Assembly: GCA_948470475.1 (NCBI GenBank)
Contig: OX419341.1
Coordinates: 4,142,853-4,206,852, forward strand
Direction of reading: 5' to 3'
Length of the DNA: 64,000 bases
Source: Galaxea fascicularis
Taxonomy: Eukaryota; Cnidaria; Anthozoa; Scleractinia; Euphylliidae
Shown here: piece after piece, positions 29,655 through 42,000 of the stretch
Layout of the letters: every line of letters begins with the position of its first letter
Position numbering within the stretch: the stretch's first letter is position 1
Made by a program: the position numbers and the translations under genes
Notes under the pieces: model-generated
Databases searched by the model: none
Told to the model about the DNA's origin: nothing
The model's input: the letters and a program-made list of their open reading frames with translations, nothing else

Positions 29655-32600
29655 ATGTTCTCGTTGATAATCTTCTCTTTTGCTTTTCACCTAGGAAACA
29701 GAGCAGGTAAAGTGGACAATGTGTTCAATTTTGGAGCATCTAAGAGTTTTTAATTCAATTCAGATTGCAGTCAAAATCCTTTAAAGCTGTTTGCGGCTTA
29801 AACACTGACTAATTTGTTTTCTATGATGCAGGTCAATTGAGGTAGCTTAATTGTTGGGCGGGAATATTAAGAAAAAGTGTGTTGATACACTTTCGCTTTT
29901 TTTCCTTTTCTTCTTGGCCTTTCCTTTTTGTTTGGTGGGAATTGTAGAGCTTGTAGTTTTCTCTCTCATAAAACGTTGAAATAATGTTTAAGGAAAGTGG
30001 AACTTAAAGAGGATAAAAATACTTGTCGCTAAACCAGGGTCATTCAAGGAATCTTTCTCCTACTTTTGACCGTAACTCATCCATAAAATTTCATTTGATT
30101 TCGTTCAGGTGTTTTCATTCAGTTGTGTATCTTTGTGGGAGAGAAGGACCCTTTCTTTGTAAAGTTTGTATGACACAAATAACGTGTGATCCCCTTTTAC
30201 AGTAAAAGCTGATTGCCCAAAGCTTCCTCCTGTTCCACTGGCAATCCCAAGGAACATTTGGTGCATGGAACAACCATCACCGGTGAAAACAACCTGCGGC
30301 TTTGCTTGTCCCATCGGCTATTTTCTGCGAGATGACCCTAAACGAGCACATTTTCAGTTTGTGTGTCAAGAAAACGGCAGTTGGAGTGGGGAAATTCACA
30401 CTTGTGTTGGTAACTGAAAGTCTTGTCTAATTAAATGTCAGGCGTCTCAATGCTGAACCCAACTCCACAATCACCGCACATATCAAAGTGATAGCATTTT
30501 TTCATGATTCCGATTCTGTCTGTGATTATGTATCACTAACCCTTTAATTTCAATCTTTCACCTGGCTAGAAACTAGGCTTACCCCTGACCAGAGCCTACG
30601 TTCTCTAACAGCAATCACCATTTCAGCTCAGTAACACACAGGTTATGAGAATAAAGGAAACGATCATCAAACACCATATTTCTTGATCTTTTCAGTACTA
30701 GACGTAATTTCAAATCGGGTCTACATGCAAAATATCGACAACTACGCGGCGGTTACAATGGTCAATTCTAACCGCGCACCCTAGGCCGGAGCACACTGAA
30801 GCAGTGAACGGAACAAAAACTAAACAGTTTTCTTCCGTGCTTTCTCCTATTTAGACATGTGGCCTCCAAACATTCATGGCTGCCGGCCTGAGATAATAGT
30901 CACTGCTAAAAAGGGCAGCGCAGCGGAATTGGTGTCATGGAAAATTGATGCCGACGACAATTCATTTCTGGTCGAGCCAAACGCCACGGTCACCTTGCGC
31001 TCCAGTCACACGTCTCCTTATAATTTTACCATTGGCTGGCATGACATTCGCATTATTGCTGAAGATAAAGCTGGAAATACAAGAACATGTCATTTTACTG
31101 TCACAGTAAGAGGTATATGTACTCACTCTGTGTTACGTTCTGTTTTCATATTTAATTATTCCTAGGAGTAGATGAAAATGCTACCATCATCACAATCATC
31201 ATCATCTTCATTATTATTATAGTGACCGTAAACCGTGTCAACCAACCTATTCACTTTGACAACACTATGTTAATTTTATTGTTACAGACACAGAAAAACC
31301 AACGTGTAGCTTCTGCCCGAGGGACATCGTGGAGGAACCCAAACAATCACTGGCACGGATTAATTGGGAGAGGCCGATTTGCTCAGACAATTCTCACTTG
31401 CCAGTTAAGATCACTGCCAGTCACCAGAGCGGCCAACTATTCCGTGTTCCTGGAAAATACCAAGTCCAGTATATTGTAGAAGACCACGCCTTCCCGACAG
31501 GAAACAAATATACTGGATGCTCGTTCTATATTACTCTCAAAAGTGAGTCAAACTGTTGTATTTGATGAAATGAAAATTACATCGACAACTGTTCCAATGG
31601 GAGGAGTACTCCGGGAGGTTTTGGCCCGTTAGTACTAAAAATAAGCAATACTTTATTCCGACGTAGAGCCAGTTACAAGCAATTCCCAATACTTCACATC
31701 ATGTACTTAGAAACCTAGCCTCTATTAATATTCGTAGAGAGGGCTGTTAAATTGTTCTCCTTTAAAAACTTAATCCTAGTTTCATAAGCAATTAAATAAC
31801 AACTCCGAAGCACTTCCCAATGCACTTTCACATACACTCTTTTCTTTATTTATGAGAACGTCTAATTTTGGAGCCGAGGCTTAACGTTATTTATTATTAT
31901 TATTTCTTCTTTTTTTGGTGATTTGAACCTGAAAACGGCTCAACGTTCTTATAAAAAAAGGTTCTCATAGTTTGCAAAAACTATTTAGCATTAACTCTAA
32001 CGATTGCTACTTTTGGCACTAACACTTGCAATTCGTATTTTAAGCACTAACGATTGAAGTTTACACTTGCGATTGGTAATTTTAGCACGAACGGCCCTCC
32101 ATATGAGAGAACGTATTTTTATCCCTGTAACGATACTATACTTTCTTCATTTACTGTTTTTTTTTTCTCCTTCCTCCCTGCAAATTAAGGAAAAGAGGAA
32201 AAAGAGGAAAAGACACGCTTTGTTGGTTTATATGACGATAGTCCTGTATAAGACTGGGATCGTTACATCAACAGGCCCTGAAATATCATTAACAATGAGA
32301 ACTGTTTTCTCTTACTTTTATACAAGAGTTTAACCACTGCACTGTATTTTGCTGTTCTCAGGGGCCAAGTGTCCCATGTACGCGCCTCCTAGAAATGGGG
32401 CTTTGGTTTGCCTCAACCATGATGATGGCAACGCTTTGGTTTGTCAGGTGGCTTGTAAAGAGAGTACTGATTTCGTTTTTCTTCCTCCGATGTTGTATGT
32501 TTGTCCTGACAGTGGTCGGTGGACATATTTTAGTCATTTCAGGTACAACAGAACACTTCCATGGCCAGATTGCGCAGGTAGGTTTTCGGTTCCACTCAGT

Positions 32601-33670
32601 TTGAATCCGCATCCTTGTTCGAACGTCGGTACATGTTGGGTTTTTGCTGTCTTGTTGAGCCTTAATCTTCAACATCAATACTGTGATGTCAGCGTGACGT
32701 AAATCAGCTTTTGGCTTGTGTGACAAAAGTACCTCACAAGTTAAAGTTACTTGGTAAGCTGAAAGTCACACATATGGCACTATAGCAAGCCACAGGGCAT
32801 ATCTCTCCAGCACATTTGTACGACCAAATTGTGAGTCTCCCGACCTAGAATCTTCGTTCTTTTTGACCAGTGATGGGGAACCGAGTAACACGCTCATCCT
32901 TGACCACTTTTCTTGGCATGATTCGCACCATGCTGCGGTTCAGTTTTACTTGCGTTCATCTGTTTTGCTTTCAGAAAATCAATCAAATTTGCCAGCCCAA
33001 AAGCGAGATCTTTCGAGAGTCGTTTACCCTGTGTAACAGGCGCTCGAGAAAAATAGGGCGCGTCGGATTAGAGCGGTACGTGCGAGGGAGGAGGAATGCG
33101 TGAGGATGAAAAAGCGTGCGAGGGAGCAGACGCTCGCGCCCCATTTTTTCGTTTAAGTTTTTGGGCAGCATGGAAATCAAGACTTGTGGTAATAGGCTGT
33201 GGCGTCTTCCTCAGTTGTTTTTTATGTCCGACCAAATTGTGACGAAAAGAATTTCCACCATCTTATTTATCAAATGATTTTATGTACTTTTTCCAGTTCA
33301 AATACTCAACTGTGACTTCAACAACTTTTGGTTTATCCGTTACTGAAGAACCCTTAGCATACAGTCGCTAATCAAGTACCGGCAACCACTTTGTTTGTCG
33401 CCGTCAGACTTTGAAAAATCAAAGTAAATCGGTAGAAAACACCGCTACTTAACGTTTTTCTTTTCAATTACAGGTAATGCTGCCCCCTCTAAGCTGAAAA
33501 CAGAAGGATTCCCGTCATTTTTCTTCAATGGTAATCAAGCACCATCTAAAGTTGTGTCCGAGATAAAGCGTAATTTTCTTGGCTTTGTTGAGAACCCGGT
33601 GAATGTTCCGCCATGGTACTGCGCAATAGTCAGGGGATGCTCCCCTGCAAAAGTTCAAGTTTTCATTTAA
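29655..33670 (+). CDS. Secreted sushi/HYR protein, SRPX-like (copy 2)
   Basis: Six exons: 29655-29706, 30203-30409, 30855-31112, 31288-31542, 32362-32577 and 33474-33670. All junctions are phase 1 and the model is in frame throughout, giving 394 residues. Exon 1 is only a signal peptide (MFSLIIFSFAFHLGNRA). Then come one sushi (exon 2), HYR 1 (DMWPPNIHGC), HYR 2 (DTEKPTCSFCPRDI), a third sushi-like module and a C-terminal exon ending CSPAKVQVFI. HYR 2, the last sushi and the C-terminal exon align with copy 1 (shared CSDNS, SGxxFRVPG-type and FFNGxxxxVxxxIKxNFL motifs), so the two genes are paralogues. Copy 2 lacks one of the two N-terminal sushi modules and the Cys-rich exon-1 tail. AATAAA at 33716-33721 is a suitable polyadenylation signal. 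Secreted matrix or adhesion role inferred. Confidence 0.85.
31180..31222. repeat. ATC/ATT trinucleotide microsatellite
   Basis: ATCATCACAATCATCATCAT followed by ATTATTATTAT in intron 3 of SRPX-like copy 2. Confidence 0.85.
31850..31975. repeat. Dispersed foldback repeat, copy at 46.5 kb
   Basis: TTTATGAGAACGTCTAATTTTGGAGC ... GATTTGAACCTGAAAACG ... CAACGTTCTTATAAA. The same blocks occur at 46549-46632 (ATAAGAACGTCTAATTTTGG ... GATTTGAACCTGAAAACG), so this is a dispersed family. Confidence 0.7.
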
Positions 33671-33715
33671 AATGTTGTAAAAAAAACAACAGTTTAGATT
33701 GCAGAGCGTGAGCAA

Positions 33716-33721
33716 AATAAA
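33716..33721 (+). promoter_or_regulatory. Polyadenylation signal AATAAA
   Basis: Canonical hexamer 46 bases after the stop codon of SRPX-like copy 2. Confidence 0.6.
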
Positions 33722-35294
33722 ACACACCGCATCCAAGTACTTGTGCATGTTGCCGTGACTTCCGTAACGTTTTTAACGACCATAAAAATGCTTCCAGGGT
33801 CAAAGAATGCCTTCAGGGCCACTTTACAGTCCTTTAAAATTGTGACAGAAATCCTAACGATAACATTAAAATAAACTATTCATAAAGGGCGCAAAGAAGT
33901 AACTGAAAGCAGTGTGCTAGCATAGTACAATTAGAACTGAGTGTAAGGCAAGTGTATTACACTCCCAAAGATCAGATCGTTTCCAGGTGCGTCAGTCTTG
34001 TTTCTTCTTGGGCCAAAAAAACAGATAGACAAGCTAAAGTGAGCTCTTTTAGACTTACTCGTACCCTTCTTGAAAATTTGCGACCACAGCGTATTCCGAA
34101 TATGAGAAACTGATAAAGCGTCAGGGCGTTCCTGCAGTTTGATTGGCTGAATGTTCTATCGCATTGTATGAATTATTACATTCGAAGTGGGATGGTTGAT
34201 ATTTTTTATCCTCTATTCTCGAACTTAACCATAACGTGGTCTTACGAGGGAAAATGAGAAATGCAGGGAGGATGTTTGCATGATTTGCTTATTTCGCAGG
34301 TTCCTGTCAATTTTTTCCTTTTTTGCGAAAACGTCGTATCCTCAACTTCGAAAGCAACACTGAATTCAACAACCAAATTGCCAGAAGCACAACGTTTTTG
34401 AAAACCGAGCTGTCTGTTTCATCTAAAAGCAGGGCTGTCATTAAGGGCCGGGGGTCGGGGATTTTCTCCTCATATTTTGAGGTATATCCCCGGCTACTTT
34501 GATATAAAACCAGCATGTTGACTTCACTACAGCAACTCGAATCCCCGGCTATTTTTTTCCACATCCCCACCTACTTAAAAAATTAGAGACAGCCCTGGAA
34601 AACCATGGGAGACAAATTCCGATACGACTTGAAACCTGGCAATGAGCAAAGAAACGAGACGAAAACGTCACAACATACAGATACACTTACATTGGTTGGG
34701 CACAGGGCGGTTTGAAGACTACAACAACCAAACGATTTCCTAATTCGATTTCTATTTCGCTAAGCAGAAGAATAAAATCCATCGATAAGTGTTTCCTACT
34801 AAAGTATCAAGTCTTATTAAATGTGTTATAATAGCAAACAGTATTTCTTCATAATTACGTTTAGCTGGCTTCTGATAGTGTAACTTTGGATTTTTTTTTC
34901 TCCTAAACGAGGAAACCCTAGCGTTTATTCTAGCTATATTTAGCATGCCATAATATTTAGTGAAAACTTACTCATTTCTGTAGACAACTTAGAAGTATTT
35001 CTTATAACACTGAAACAACCTGGGTTTTTTTGCCGTATAAAGTCCAGGAAAAAGTGTCTATTCAACGCATGATTTGCCCTTGGTTTGTTACACACTAGCT
35101 GGCTATCTTGGACAAGACAAACAAACAAACAAGCCCTAATCCAAACCAAGTCCTATAAGGTTTCGTGCATTTCTTCAAACGTGGTTTCAGTGGCGTACAT
35201 TTGCTCTGACTAGTGATTGGTTTCTAAATCAAACTTTACGGATCAACAATATAAATAATGCACCAAGAGTAACTCTAAAGCCTTTCCAGTGTTC
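33722..35294. other. Convergent intergenic region
   Basis: Separates the 3' ends of SRPX-like copy 2 (+) and beta-helix copy B (-). It holds one dispersed repeat (34430-34598); otherwise no gene or RNA was recognised. Confidence 0.5.
34430..34598. mobile_element. Dispersed element, CAGGGCTGTC ends
   Basis: Inverted ends CAGGGCTGTCATTA and AGAGACAGCCCTG. Interior blocks GGGGATTTTC, TGAGGTATATCCCCGGCTAC, TTGATATAAAACCAG and CACTACAGCAACTCGAAT. The same element is present in opposite orientation at 57940-58099. Confidence 0.8.
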
Positions 35295-38200
35295 TTAGGC
35301 AGGGCTGTTCTGGGTGGCCGCAGATTCGGTAACGTCGGACAACTCGGAGACAGACAGTTCTGGCTCATCTAAATCTCTTAGCCTCTTGGTTTCGCGACAT
35401 TTCCTGATGCTTCTGACCACCACTATGACAACAACCAACAACGGAATATAAGCCATCGCATCAACAAACGAGTGCAAGCGGTTCCAGGTAGGCTCGTCCA
35501 GGGAACTGTCGATAGGAGAACTAAACACAGCGATCAGTGTTAGTGTTACCAGCAGGGCGGCGTCTGACTTGTTAATCCAGTCATAGCTCTCCTCGTCTTC
35601 TTTCACATCTTTGGCCTCCTTATAAGGCCTCAGGTAGGCGATAGTGAGAAGAATCACGACGCAACAACTCTCCAGGAGCGACCTCTTTACTGGACCTGAA
35701 GGCACGAAGGTGGAAATCACCAAAAGGACAAATCGGCAGATAAAATAAAAGGCTGCACACCAACGATACTGGTCCTTGAAGCAGCTCTGAAGTGCATCAA
35801 AGATCGGCTTCCAGCGATTGAGATTCAATATCGGGCGGAGACCCTTCGTTAGGGAAGGCCGAAACAGAAGAACTGTTGAGAGTGGCAGCACGAAGAGGAC
35901 AATAAACAGGATTGCTAATATGCCGTACGCAAGATGCTTCCCTGTAAAGAAATCTATGTTGCCATTTGCATATACCACAGTCTTGGTTCCAACAACAGCG
36001 GGATGCAGAATTCGAAGTGAGATTCGTGTTATGTCGGTGTAGCAGAGGACAACGATGGTACATAAGGCGCGAAAAGGGGCAGCTTTAACTCGCTTACTGA
36101 AACACCAGTTTGGGTACCGTCCAACCGCCTTGGCCAACAAAACGACAAGCAACAAAACGTAGGTAGGGAGTGCATACATTATCACCAACTTGTCTGCATC
36201 GTCCAATCCTTTCGCAAAACAAACCCCACCTGAACCTGCTTTCAGCTGGAAGTTGGCCAAACCAATAACAAACTCCATGAAGGCGTCGAACTTAAAGCCA
36301 TCAGGAGTTATCACTTTCATGACCTGGTAGGAATACAACCAAGCGTTTAAATACCCAGTGAAGAAATCAAGATCTATCAGCATTATTAACATAACCACAA
36401 CAAGGAGGATCAATCCATACGCAAGTAAAAGCAGCAAATACCAATTAGAGCATTTACTGGAACAGTTTTCACCTCCAAAAAGTACACTATGGTTTGCCTT
36501 GCACTCTCCACAAAGTACGCTTTTTTGATCTCTATCCTTGTTGCACATGGCGTTAGAATTGTACATCCTTTCGCTGGCGAGCAACTTTGTTTTGCAGTAG
36601 CCAGTAGGGCAGAAATGAGTCACAAATTTACCATTTACTGTTCCTCCCCAGTAGCCATGTTTAAGAAAAAATGTCTTTCCGTCCAATTTGCAACTCGAGA
36701 TGCCATCATCTATGGAGTCCCTGCAAACACACTTGCTACCTTCTAGTTTAAAACCTGGATTGCAGGATTTTATTGTACGATTAGGGATAGTTTCTGTTAA
36801 AACTTGCCGTCCCAAATAGCTTAACTCTACCGAAAACTTTTCACCAGGTTCTCCAACTAATCTGATGTATGAAATGCTTCCGTTTGCAATGAACGTGGGA
36901 GAAGGAGTGTGAAGCAAGACAGAGGATGGTATGTGGTAGGGTATTATTCTTACGTTGACAACTCCACTGACAGAGTTACCTATCTCGTCGACCAATCGCA
37001 ATGTAGCATTAAAAAGTTCGCTTGGGGCAACGTCCCAGTCAGTACTATCATACTGAATGTCCACGGGGTCCGTGCTAACTTCGTTCTTCACAGAGGTCAG
37101 TCTACCATTCTCGTCCCTGAATTCGATGAAATTCCATCGTAGGACAGAGTTATTTTGTCGACCTTCACCGGCTCGCCGACAACTCTTCAACGTTGTCGCA
37201 TAGATAGAATTTCCAGCAAAGGGAAACGGGGCTCCATTGGCTCGGAACACTACCTTAGTTTTCCAGTCGTCGTAATCAAGAGAGGGATCCGCGTAAGTGA
37301 AGAAACAGTTGTGAGTGTTCGTACCTGTTGCATTGAAACTAACAAGGGGAGGTCCCGGGGCGTCGATATACAAAGCCCCACCTTTGGCGCCGCACTGGTT
37401 CCCTTGAAATAGCAGGTACGAATTTTCTTTAAACACGATTTTTGAGCGTCCATACATGGCCATAGCACCGCCTCTCAGTCCTATGTTATTCATGAATTGC
37501 ACACGACCGTAAATTTTCATTGTAGCTCCATCTAATGCTACCGCTGTTCTTGTGTTGTTTCTGAAAGTTACATTGCCCCGGAAAGCAAGAGGTACTTCGA
37601 CGCTGTAAAGAGCTCCTTCCCCAATGGAAACAAGGTCTTCCATTCGAATGACAAGATTTCCTTCAAAGTCGCTATCACTGATGCTTATGTGGTACGGGAT
37701 CTCTGGCCCAATTTGATCTTCGTTGTTGTTCAGGAGAAAAGCACCAATGGCGGAACCCACAGTTCCAGTGTTACCAGTCAGTTGACACCCATTAAAAAGG
37801 AACTGCGACACATCAGCATCTGTACACTTCCCAGGTATTGACGATCCGTACACAGACGCCCCACCGCCCCAAATGGCCGTGTTATTGACGAATGAACAAT
37901 TGTTTACTGTGAAGGTATTGAGGCGACGTTGGACTCCTTTCGCAAAGCTGCCCAATCGAGCTCCTCCGCCGGCTAGAAATCCTACATTGTTTTCAAACCT
38001 AGTGAATTTCACTTGGAGAAGATTGTTTCTCGTTTCTTCCTTCATCTCGACTTGTAGCCCACCTCCCCAAACGGCACGATTGCTGCTGAATAGGCACGAT
38101 TCTATGCTTATGTTGCATCCACTTGCGTTTGAACGAAAATAAATTGCCAGGCCACCACCGCGATTGAATGGTAGTTCTGGGGTATCCACGAAGTCATACG

Positions 38201-39026
38201 CTTCGCTTTTGTTTATCCACACGGCTTCGTTTCTGAGAAAAATACAATTTTTGAAGATAAACTTGTTGTTGTGCTGGTACGAGTCATGCTGGCTTGGCGT
38301 GGTATTGACTGTATTATGACCATAGGGGTCCAAACTCATGTAAATACCTCCTCCTGAAAACACGTGTTCCTTTCTTTCCGTTTGCAACCCTTTGGCGTCC
38401 GAGGTTTCAGAACCGCCCGTTAAGATGTGGTCATTGACAGCGGTGTTATCGGAGAAGACACAATTTGTAAGATTCACAACGCCGCCGACATCATAACAGT
38501 TCACTCCGAGCCCTGGAGATGAAGAAATCTCTAAATTTAGAAATCGTATATCACGGCAATATCGAAAATCCAAGGCAACTTTAAATTTGACTCCATCTAA
38601 GCCGCTGTAGGGCTTTTTCGAGTTGACTGAGCTCGGATGCCATCCGCCACACTTTTCCAACTTGACTCCTTCGAAAAATATATTTTCGCTGAGGGTGAAG
38701 GACACACTAACGTTTGTCCCGCACCTTATTTGAACATCGCCTGGGTTTGCACCTTCTCCGACAACTCCAAAGTTATTCACGTTGGTAAAGATGTGACTGT
38801 GTTTCAGCGAGTAATCACCTTTCGCTACCGATATCTGCGTCGAATTTGTTCCTGTTTGGCGTGCACGTGCGAAGGCAAAATCCAGTGTCTGACAGCTATT
38901 GTTTTTACCCCCACAAGATCCTGAATCTTTACCAGTTTTTGAAACGAAAATGGTCGAAGCCTCCACACACTGAAAAGCGAGAAATGTGAAACAAGCGATA
39001 CGGAAAACACAACCAAGCGTCTCCAT
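35295..39026 (-). CDS. Intronless beta-helix multi-pass membrane protein (copy B)
   Basis: 1243 residues in one exon on the minus strand, read from the ATG at 39026 (METLGCVFRIACFTFLAFQC, a clear signal peptide). The open frame extends to 39056 only through a non-ATG codon, so the internal Met is preferred. The product parallels copy A over nearly all its length. The ectodomain has GGGIYMSL, NCSFVNNTAIWGGG-type beta-helix rungs and the shared TPSQHDSYQHNN and CGGWHPSSV motifs. A Cys-rich stalk (LCGECKANHS, FCPTGYC) leads to eight to nine hydrophobic segments including LLVVVMLIMLIDLDFF and the LRPYKEAKD loop, then a short Ser/Glu-rich tail (PELSVSELSDVTESAA). It lacks the heptad minisatellite of copy A. 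Function unknown; a surface receptor role is inferred. Intact and probably expressed. Confidence 0.87.
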   Translation of the reverse strand: METLGCVFRIACFTFLAFQCVEASTIFVSKTGKDSGSCGGKNNSCQTLDFAFARARQTGTNSTQISVAKGDYSLKHSHIFTNVNNFGVVGEGANPGDVQIRCGTNVSVSFTLSENIFFEGVKLEKCGGWHPSSVNSKKPYSGLDGVKFKVALDFRYCRDIRFLNLEISSSPGLGVNCYDVGGVVNLTNCVFSDNTAVNDHILTGGSETSDAKGLQTERKEHVFSGGGIYMSLDPYGHNTVNTTPSQHDSYQHNNKFIFKNCIFLRNEAVWINKSEAYDFVDTPELPFNRGGGLAIYFRSNASGCNISIESCLFSSNRAVWGGGLQVEMKEETRNNLLQVKFTRFENNVGFLAGGGARLGSFAKGVQRRLNTFTVNNCSFVNNTAIWGGGASVYGSSIPGKCTDADVSQFLFNGCQLTGNTGTVGSAIGAFLLNNNEDQIGPEIPYHISISDSDFEGNLVIRMEDLVSIGEGALYSVEVPLAFRGNVTFRNNTRTAVALDGATMKIYGRVQFMNNIGLRGGAMAMYGRSKIVFKENSYLLFQGNQCGAKGGALYIDAPGPPLVSFNATGTNTHNCFFTYADPSLDYDDWKTKVVFRANGAPFPFAGNSIYATTLKSCRRAGEGRQNNSVLRWNFIEFRDENGRLTSVKNEVSTDPVDIQYDSTDWDVAPSELFNATLRLVDEIGNSVSGVVNVRIIPYHIPSSVLLHTPSPTFIANGSISYIRLVGEPGEKFSVELSYLGRQVLTETIPNRTIKSCNPGFKLEGSKCVCRDSIDDGISSCKLDGKTFFLKHGYWGGTVNGKFVTHFCPTGYCKTKLLASERMYNSNAMCNKDRDQKSVLCGECKANHSVLFGGENCSSKCSNWYLLLLLAYGLILLVVVMLIMLIDLDFFTGYLNAWLYSYQVMKVITPDGFKFDAFMEFVIGLANFQLKAGSGGVCFAKGLDDADKLVIMYALPTYVLLLVVLLAKAVGRYPNWCFSKRVKAAPFRALCTIVVLCYTDITRISLRILHPAVVGTKTVVYANGNIDFFTGKHLAYGILAILFIVLFVLPLSTVLLFRPSLTKGLRPILNLNRWKPIFDALQSCFKDQYRWCAAFYFICRFVLLVISTFVPSGPVKRSLLESCCVVILLTIAYLRPYKEAKDVKEDEESYDWINKSDAALLVTLTLIAVFSSPIDSSLDEPTWNRLHSFVDAMAYIPLLVVVIVVVRSIRKCRETKRLRDLDEPELSVSELSDVTESAATQNSPA

Positions 39027-39056
39027 CGTCTTTGCAACAGAACAAGTATGTTGCAA

Positions 39057-42000
39057 TCACAAAGTCCAGATGGCTTCTCGGTTCTCGGAAATGTTGCAAC
39101 ACCTGCAATGCGATGACAACGTCACGCACGGACGAGTTTTGATGTCACACAAAAGAAAATGAAAACATATGGAAACAGAAATAATGCAAATGATTTGTTC
39201 GGGTAAGTAGCATTTTTAGCAAATATGAATTTTCCTGGAAAATTTTGCAGCTCTCCTAGAAATTTTCGCTCATGTTAAGAAGTGTTTGTTTTTACTTTTA
39301 AAAAATTAAGAAAATCAACCACTGCCGAGTTTTCTATGAACTGCGGCTGCTTAGAAACACAGGAAGTTCAGGAAGTTAATATTCAAATACGGTGTGAGGA
39401 GGGAACATTCTCCGTTGCATGGACTTAATACAGCAAACGTTTGAAGTCTTTCCAATAATAGCTTGAAGGGCTTAATTAAGGAAAAAAAGAGTTACAAGTC
39501 CAACAAACCAGTCTTACCGCTTTTAACAAATGTCTCCTTATAATATATATCAACATTTTATATCAAAACAGAGTGTTCTCGAGCATTAAGGACAAGATCA
39601 CGCAAGATGAATTTGCTTGATATTTTAATAATTTCTCCCTACTACCACAATGAGAGATGTGTGGGGCAACAAATGAGAATTTAGATCTTGTGATTTTAAG
39701 CCTGTATGGCAGGTGTTTATTTAACCCCTCAGCTGGCAATTAATTGCCTGTCGAAAGTCTTTAAAAAACTGATTTAGCCGCTCCTGGCATCAAGCGTTTT
39801 AATATGATAGCGTCTTCCTGTTTTATGTTGAACGTCTTCATAAAATGTGTTCATTCATCCTTACATGCATCTCACAGCTCTCGTTCTTTTGTTCGTTGGG
39901 TTGTACGCACGTTCCGGCGTTCGTTCGTTCGCTCTTCGATCATTCTTTCTTTCGAAATATTTGGTCAGATAATTTTTTGAATGTACGGTAAAAACGCGAT
40001 TAAAAGTCAATGTTAACGGAACTGACACTTAATCATCACGTCAATGCAAGACCACAGATCAGGGAGGGGAGCAGGGAGTGAGAAGATTTGGGAGGTGGGG
40101 GAGAGGAGGAGACAACTCTTTTCCAGGCTACAACTTCCCCTGTTTGCAATTTGGAAACTTCAAAAAACTTGTAATCCGAGACTAAAAAGGTAAAGGCCCC
40201 GTCTTTGACAACGGATATTTTTATACGAATTGGCCATAGCCTGGTGCATGTTGACCTACGGCATGCCTTACAATTGATGCCGTTACATCTGAAAAGGATG
40301 GCCACTTTTGATGACAGGTGCAACAGGATAGAATGCACTGTATCTACGAGGTGACTGGCCAAGTCAAAGGTCAAGTAGGACAACCAAGTGAGTGAGTTTT
40401 AACTCATTAAGACCTAATGGGACATCTTAAAAGATGCCCCATTAGGCCTTATCGGGATATGGGGTGTTTCGGCAAAAAAATTATAGGAATACCGGATATT
40501 TGGAGGGGGGGATTAACGTGGTACAGGGTATTTAAAAAAGAGATTCCGGGATATCAAACATCAAAGTTAGGATACAAACCACAGGAATTATTTAGGCCAA
40601 AAAGTAATGGGATAAGGGATACTCAGACCTCCCGAATGGAGCCTCATTCGTCAATGATTGTCCATAATAAATACCGTTTAGTCGCCGTTATAATACCGTC
40701 GGCTTTTTATCATGCGGATCCCGAAGGTAATAAATGTACCATTTGGATCGTTATATACATGGCCTCCAACAAAGTGAACAAAATAGCGTAAATTGACATC
40801 GTTGCAACTCTCTTTCACAGACTGTGTTCTCAAGGTTAAATCTAATTGCAGACTGCAAACCCTGAAAATCTTTCAATTGTAGTTTACGTATCCCCCCGCC
40901 CCCCTCCCTTCCCCTTTTGAAATCGTCTGTGAAATTTTCGACTCGATCTTGTTCTTTTACTATTAGGACAACGTATCAGCGATATAAAGACTTTATAACT
41001 TCACTAAAGGTGTGGCTGCATATGAAAGAGGGACCTTAACCGGAAAACTCAAGGCAGCTGCAGCGACCAGTTGAGCCGGCATCACTGATGCCCTGAGCTC
41101 TTTGTATGGCTGGGTTGGATTTCAAAAGCAAACTCCCGAAATGAGGGCTTACAAAGCCACAGATCGAACGGTTGGAATTCCACTCATTTCAACAAACATC
41201 TACCGGCACTGCGTTTCTCTAAATCGCCACACCTGGTTTCTTCTAGATCTCATCTTTTGGTATTCCTTCAACTTCAACAATAGGCGGTAGTCAGTATCAG
41301 TTATCAATGAACTCAATTTTCTCCTTTAAAAATTTAAACATGGGAATTTTCGCAATGATCTTTGAAGGATTTTCTCAAAGCTACTCACCGCTATATAAGA
41401 GGATCGGTCCTCGTTAAAGCGTTTATCCCAGTAAGCAGCTGTCAAGCGGTGGTTTGTGGTCAACATCAGAGAGAGTTTCCAAGTCGGAAGGAAAAGTCGG
41501 TTGAATCGCCTTTTCCTTGTCATTGCATTCATTCCTTGTCATTTTTCAAACTCTTCTTACGAAGACTCGTATGGTCTTGGCGCGTGTATTCCATGCAGAC
41601 CCAACCAAGTACGAATTTGGATAGTCAAAGTGAAACCACTCTTTTCCTTATACACTTCATACTCTTGTTGCGGAGACTCGTATGGTTTAGCCGAGTTTTT
41701 TCTAGAACCAAACATGTACGAGTGTGGATGAAGTCAAAGTGAAACTACGCTTTCCTATGTACGCCTTATACTGGAACTAGAGAAAATCCGAATTTCGATG
41801 ATTTAAGGAAACGAAATACAGTGGTGTGATGATTCACAGTGTAGGTCAAAACTCTTTGAGACCTGTCTACCGGAGAGTTTTTTCTCAGCCAAAAACACGT
41901 GAAATAAAAGAAAAAGTAGACAAAACAAAATTCTATTTAGACTTTAGACAAAAGCAGGGCTTAGAGACAGTGTTTTTTAACCCTGAAAGCTGAAAAAATT

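Noticed and set aside
39027..39056. Extended N terminus for beta-helix copy B
   Set aside because: The extension begins at a TTG codon; the ATG at 39026 gives a standard signal peptide.
40417..40791. 124-codon open frame
   Set aside because: Begins in a hairpin repeat, shows no domain, and its composition looks repeat-derived.
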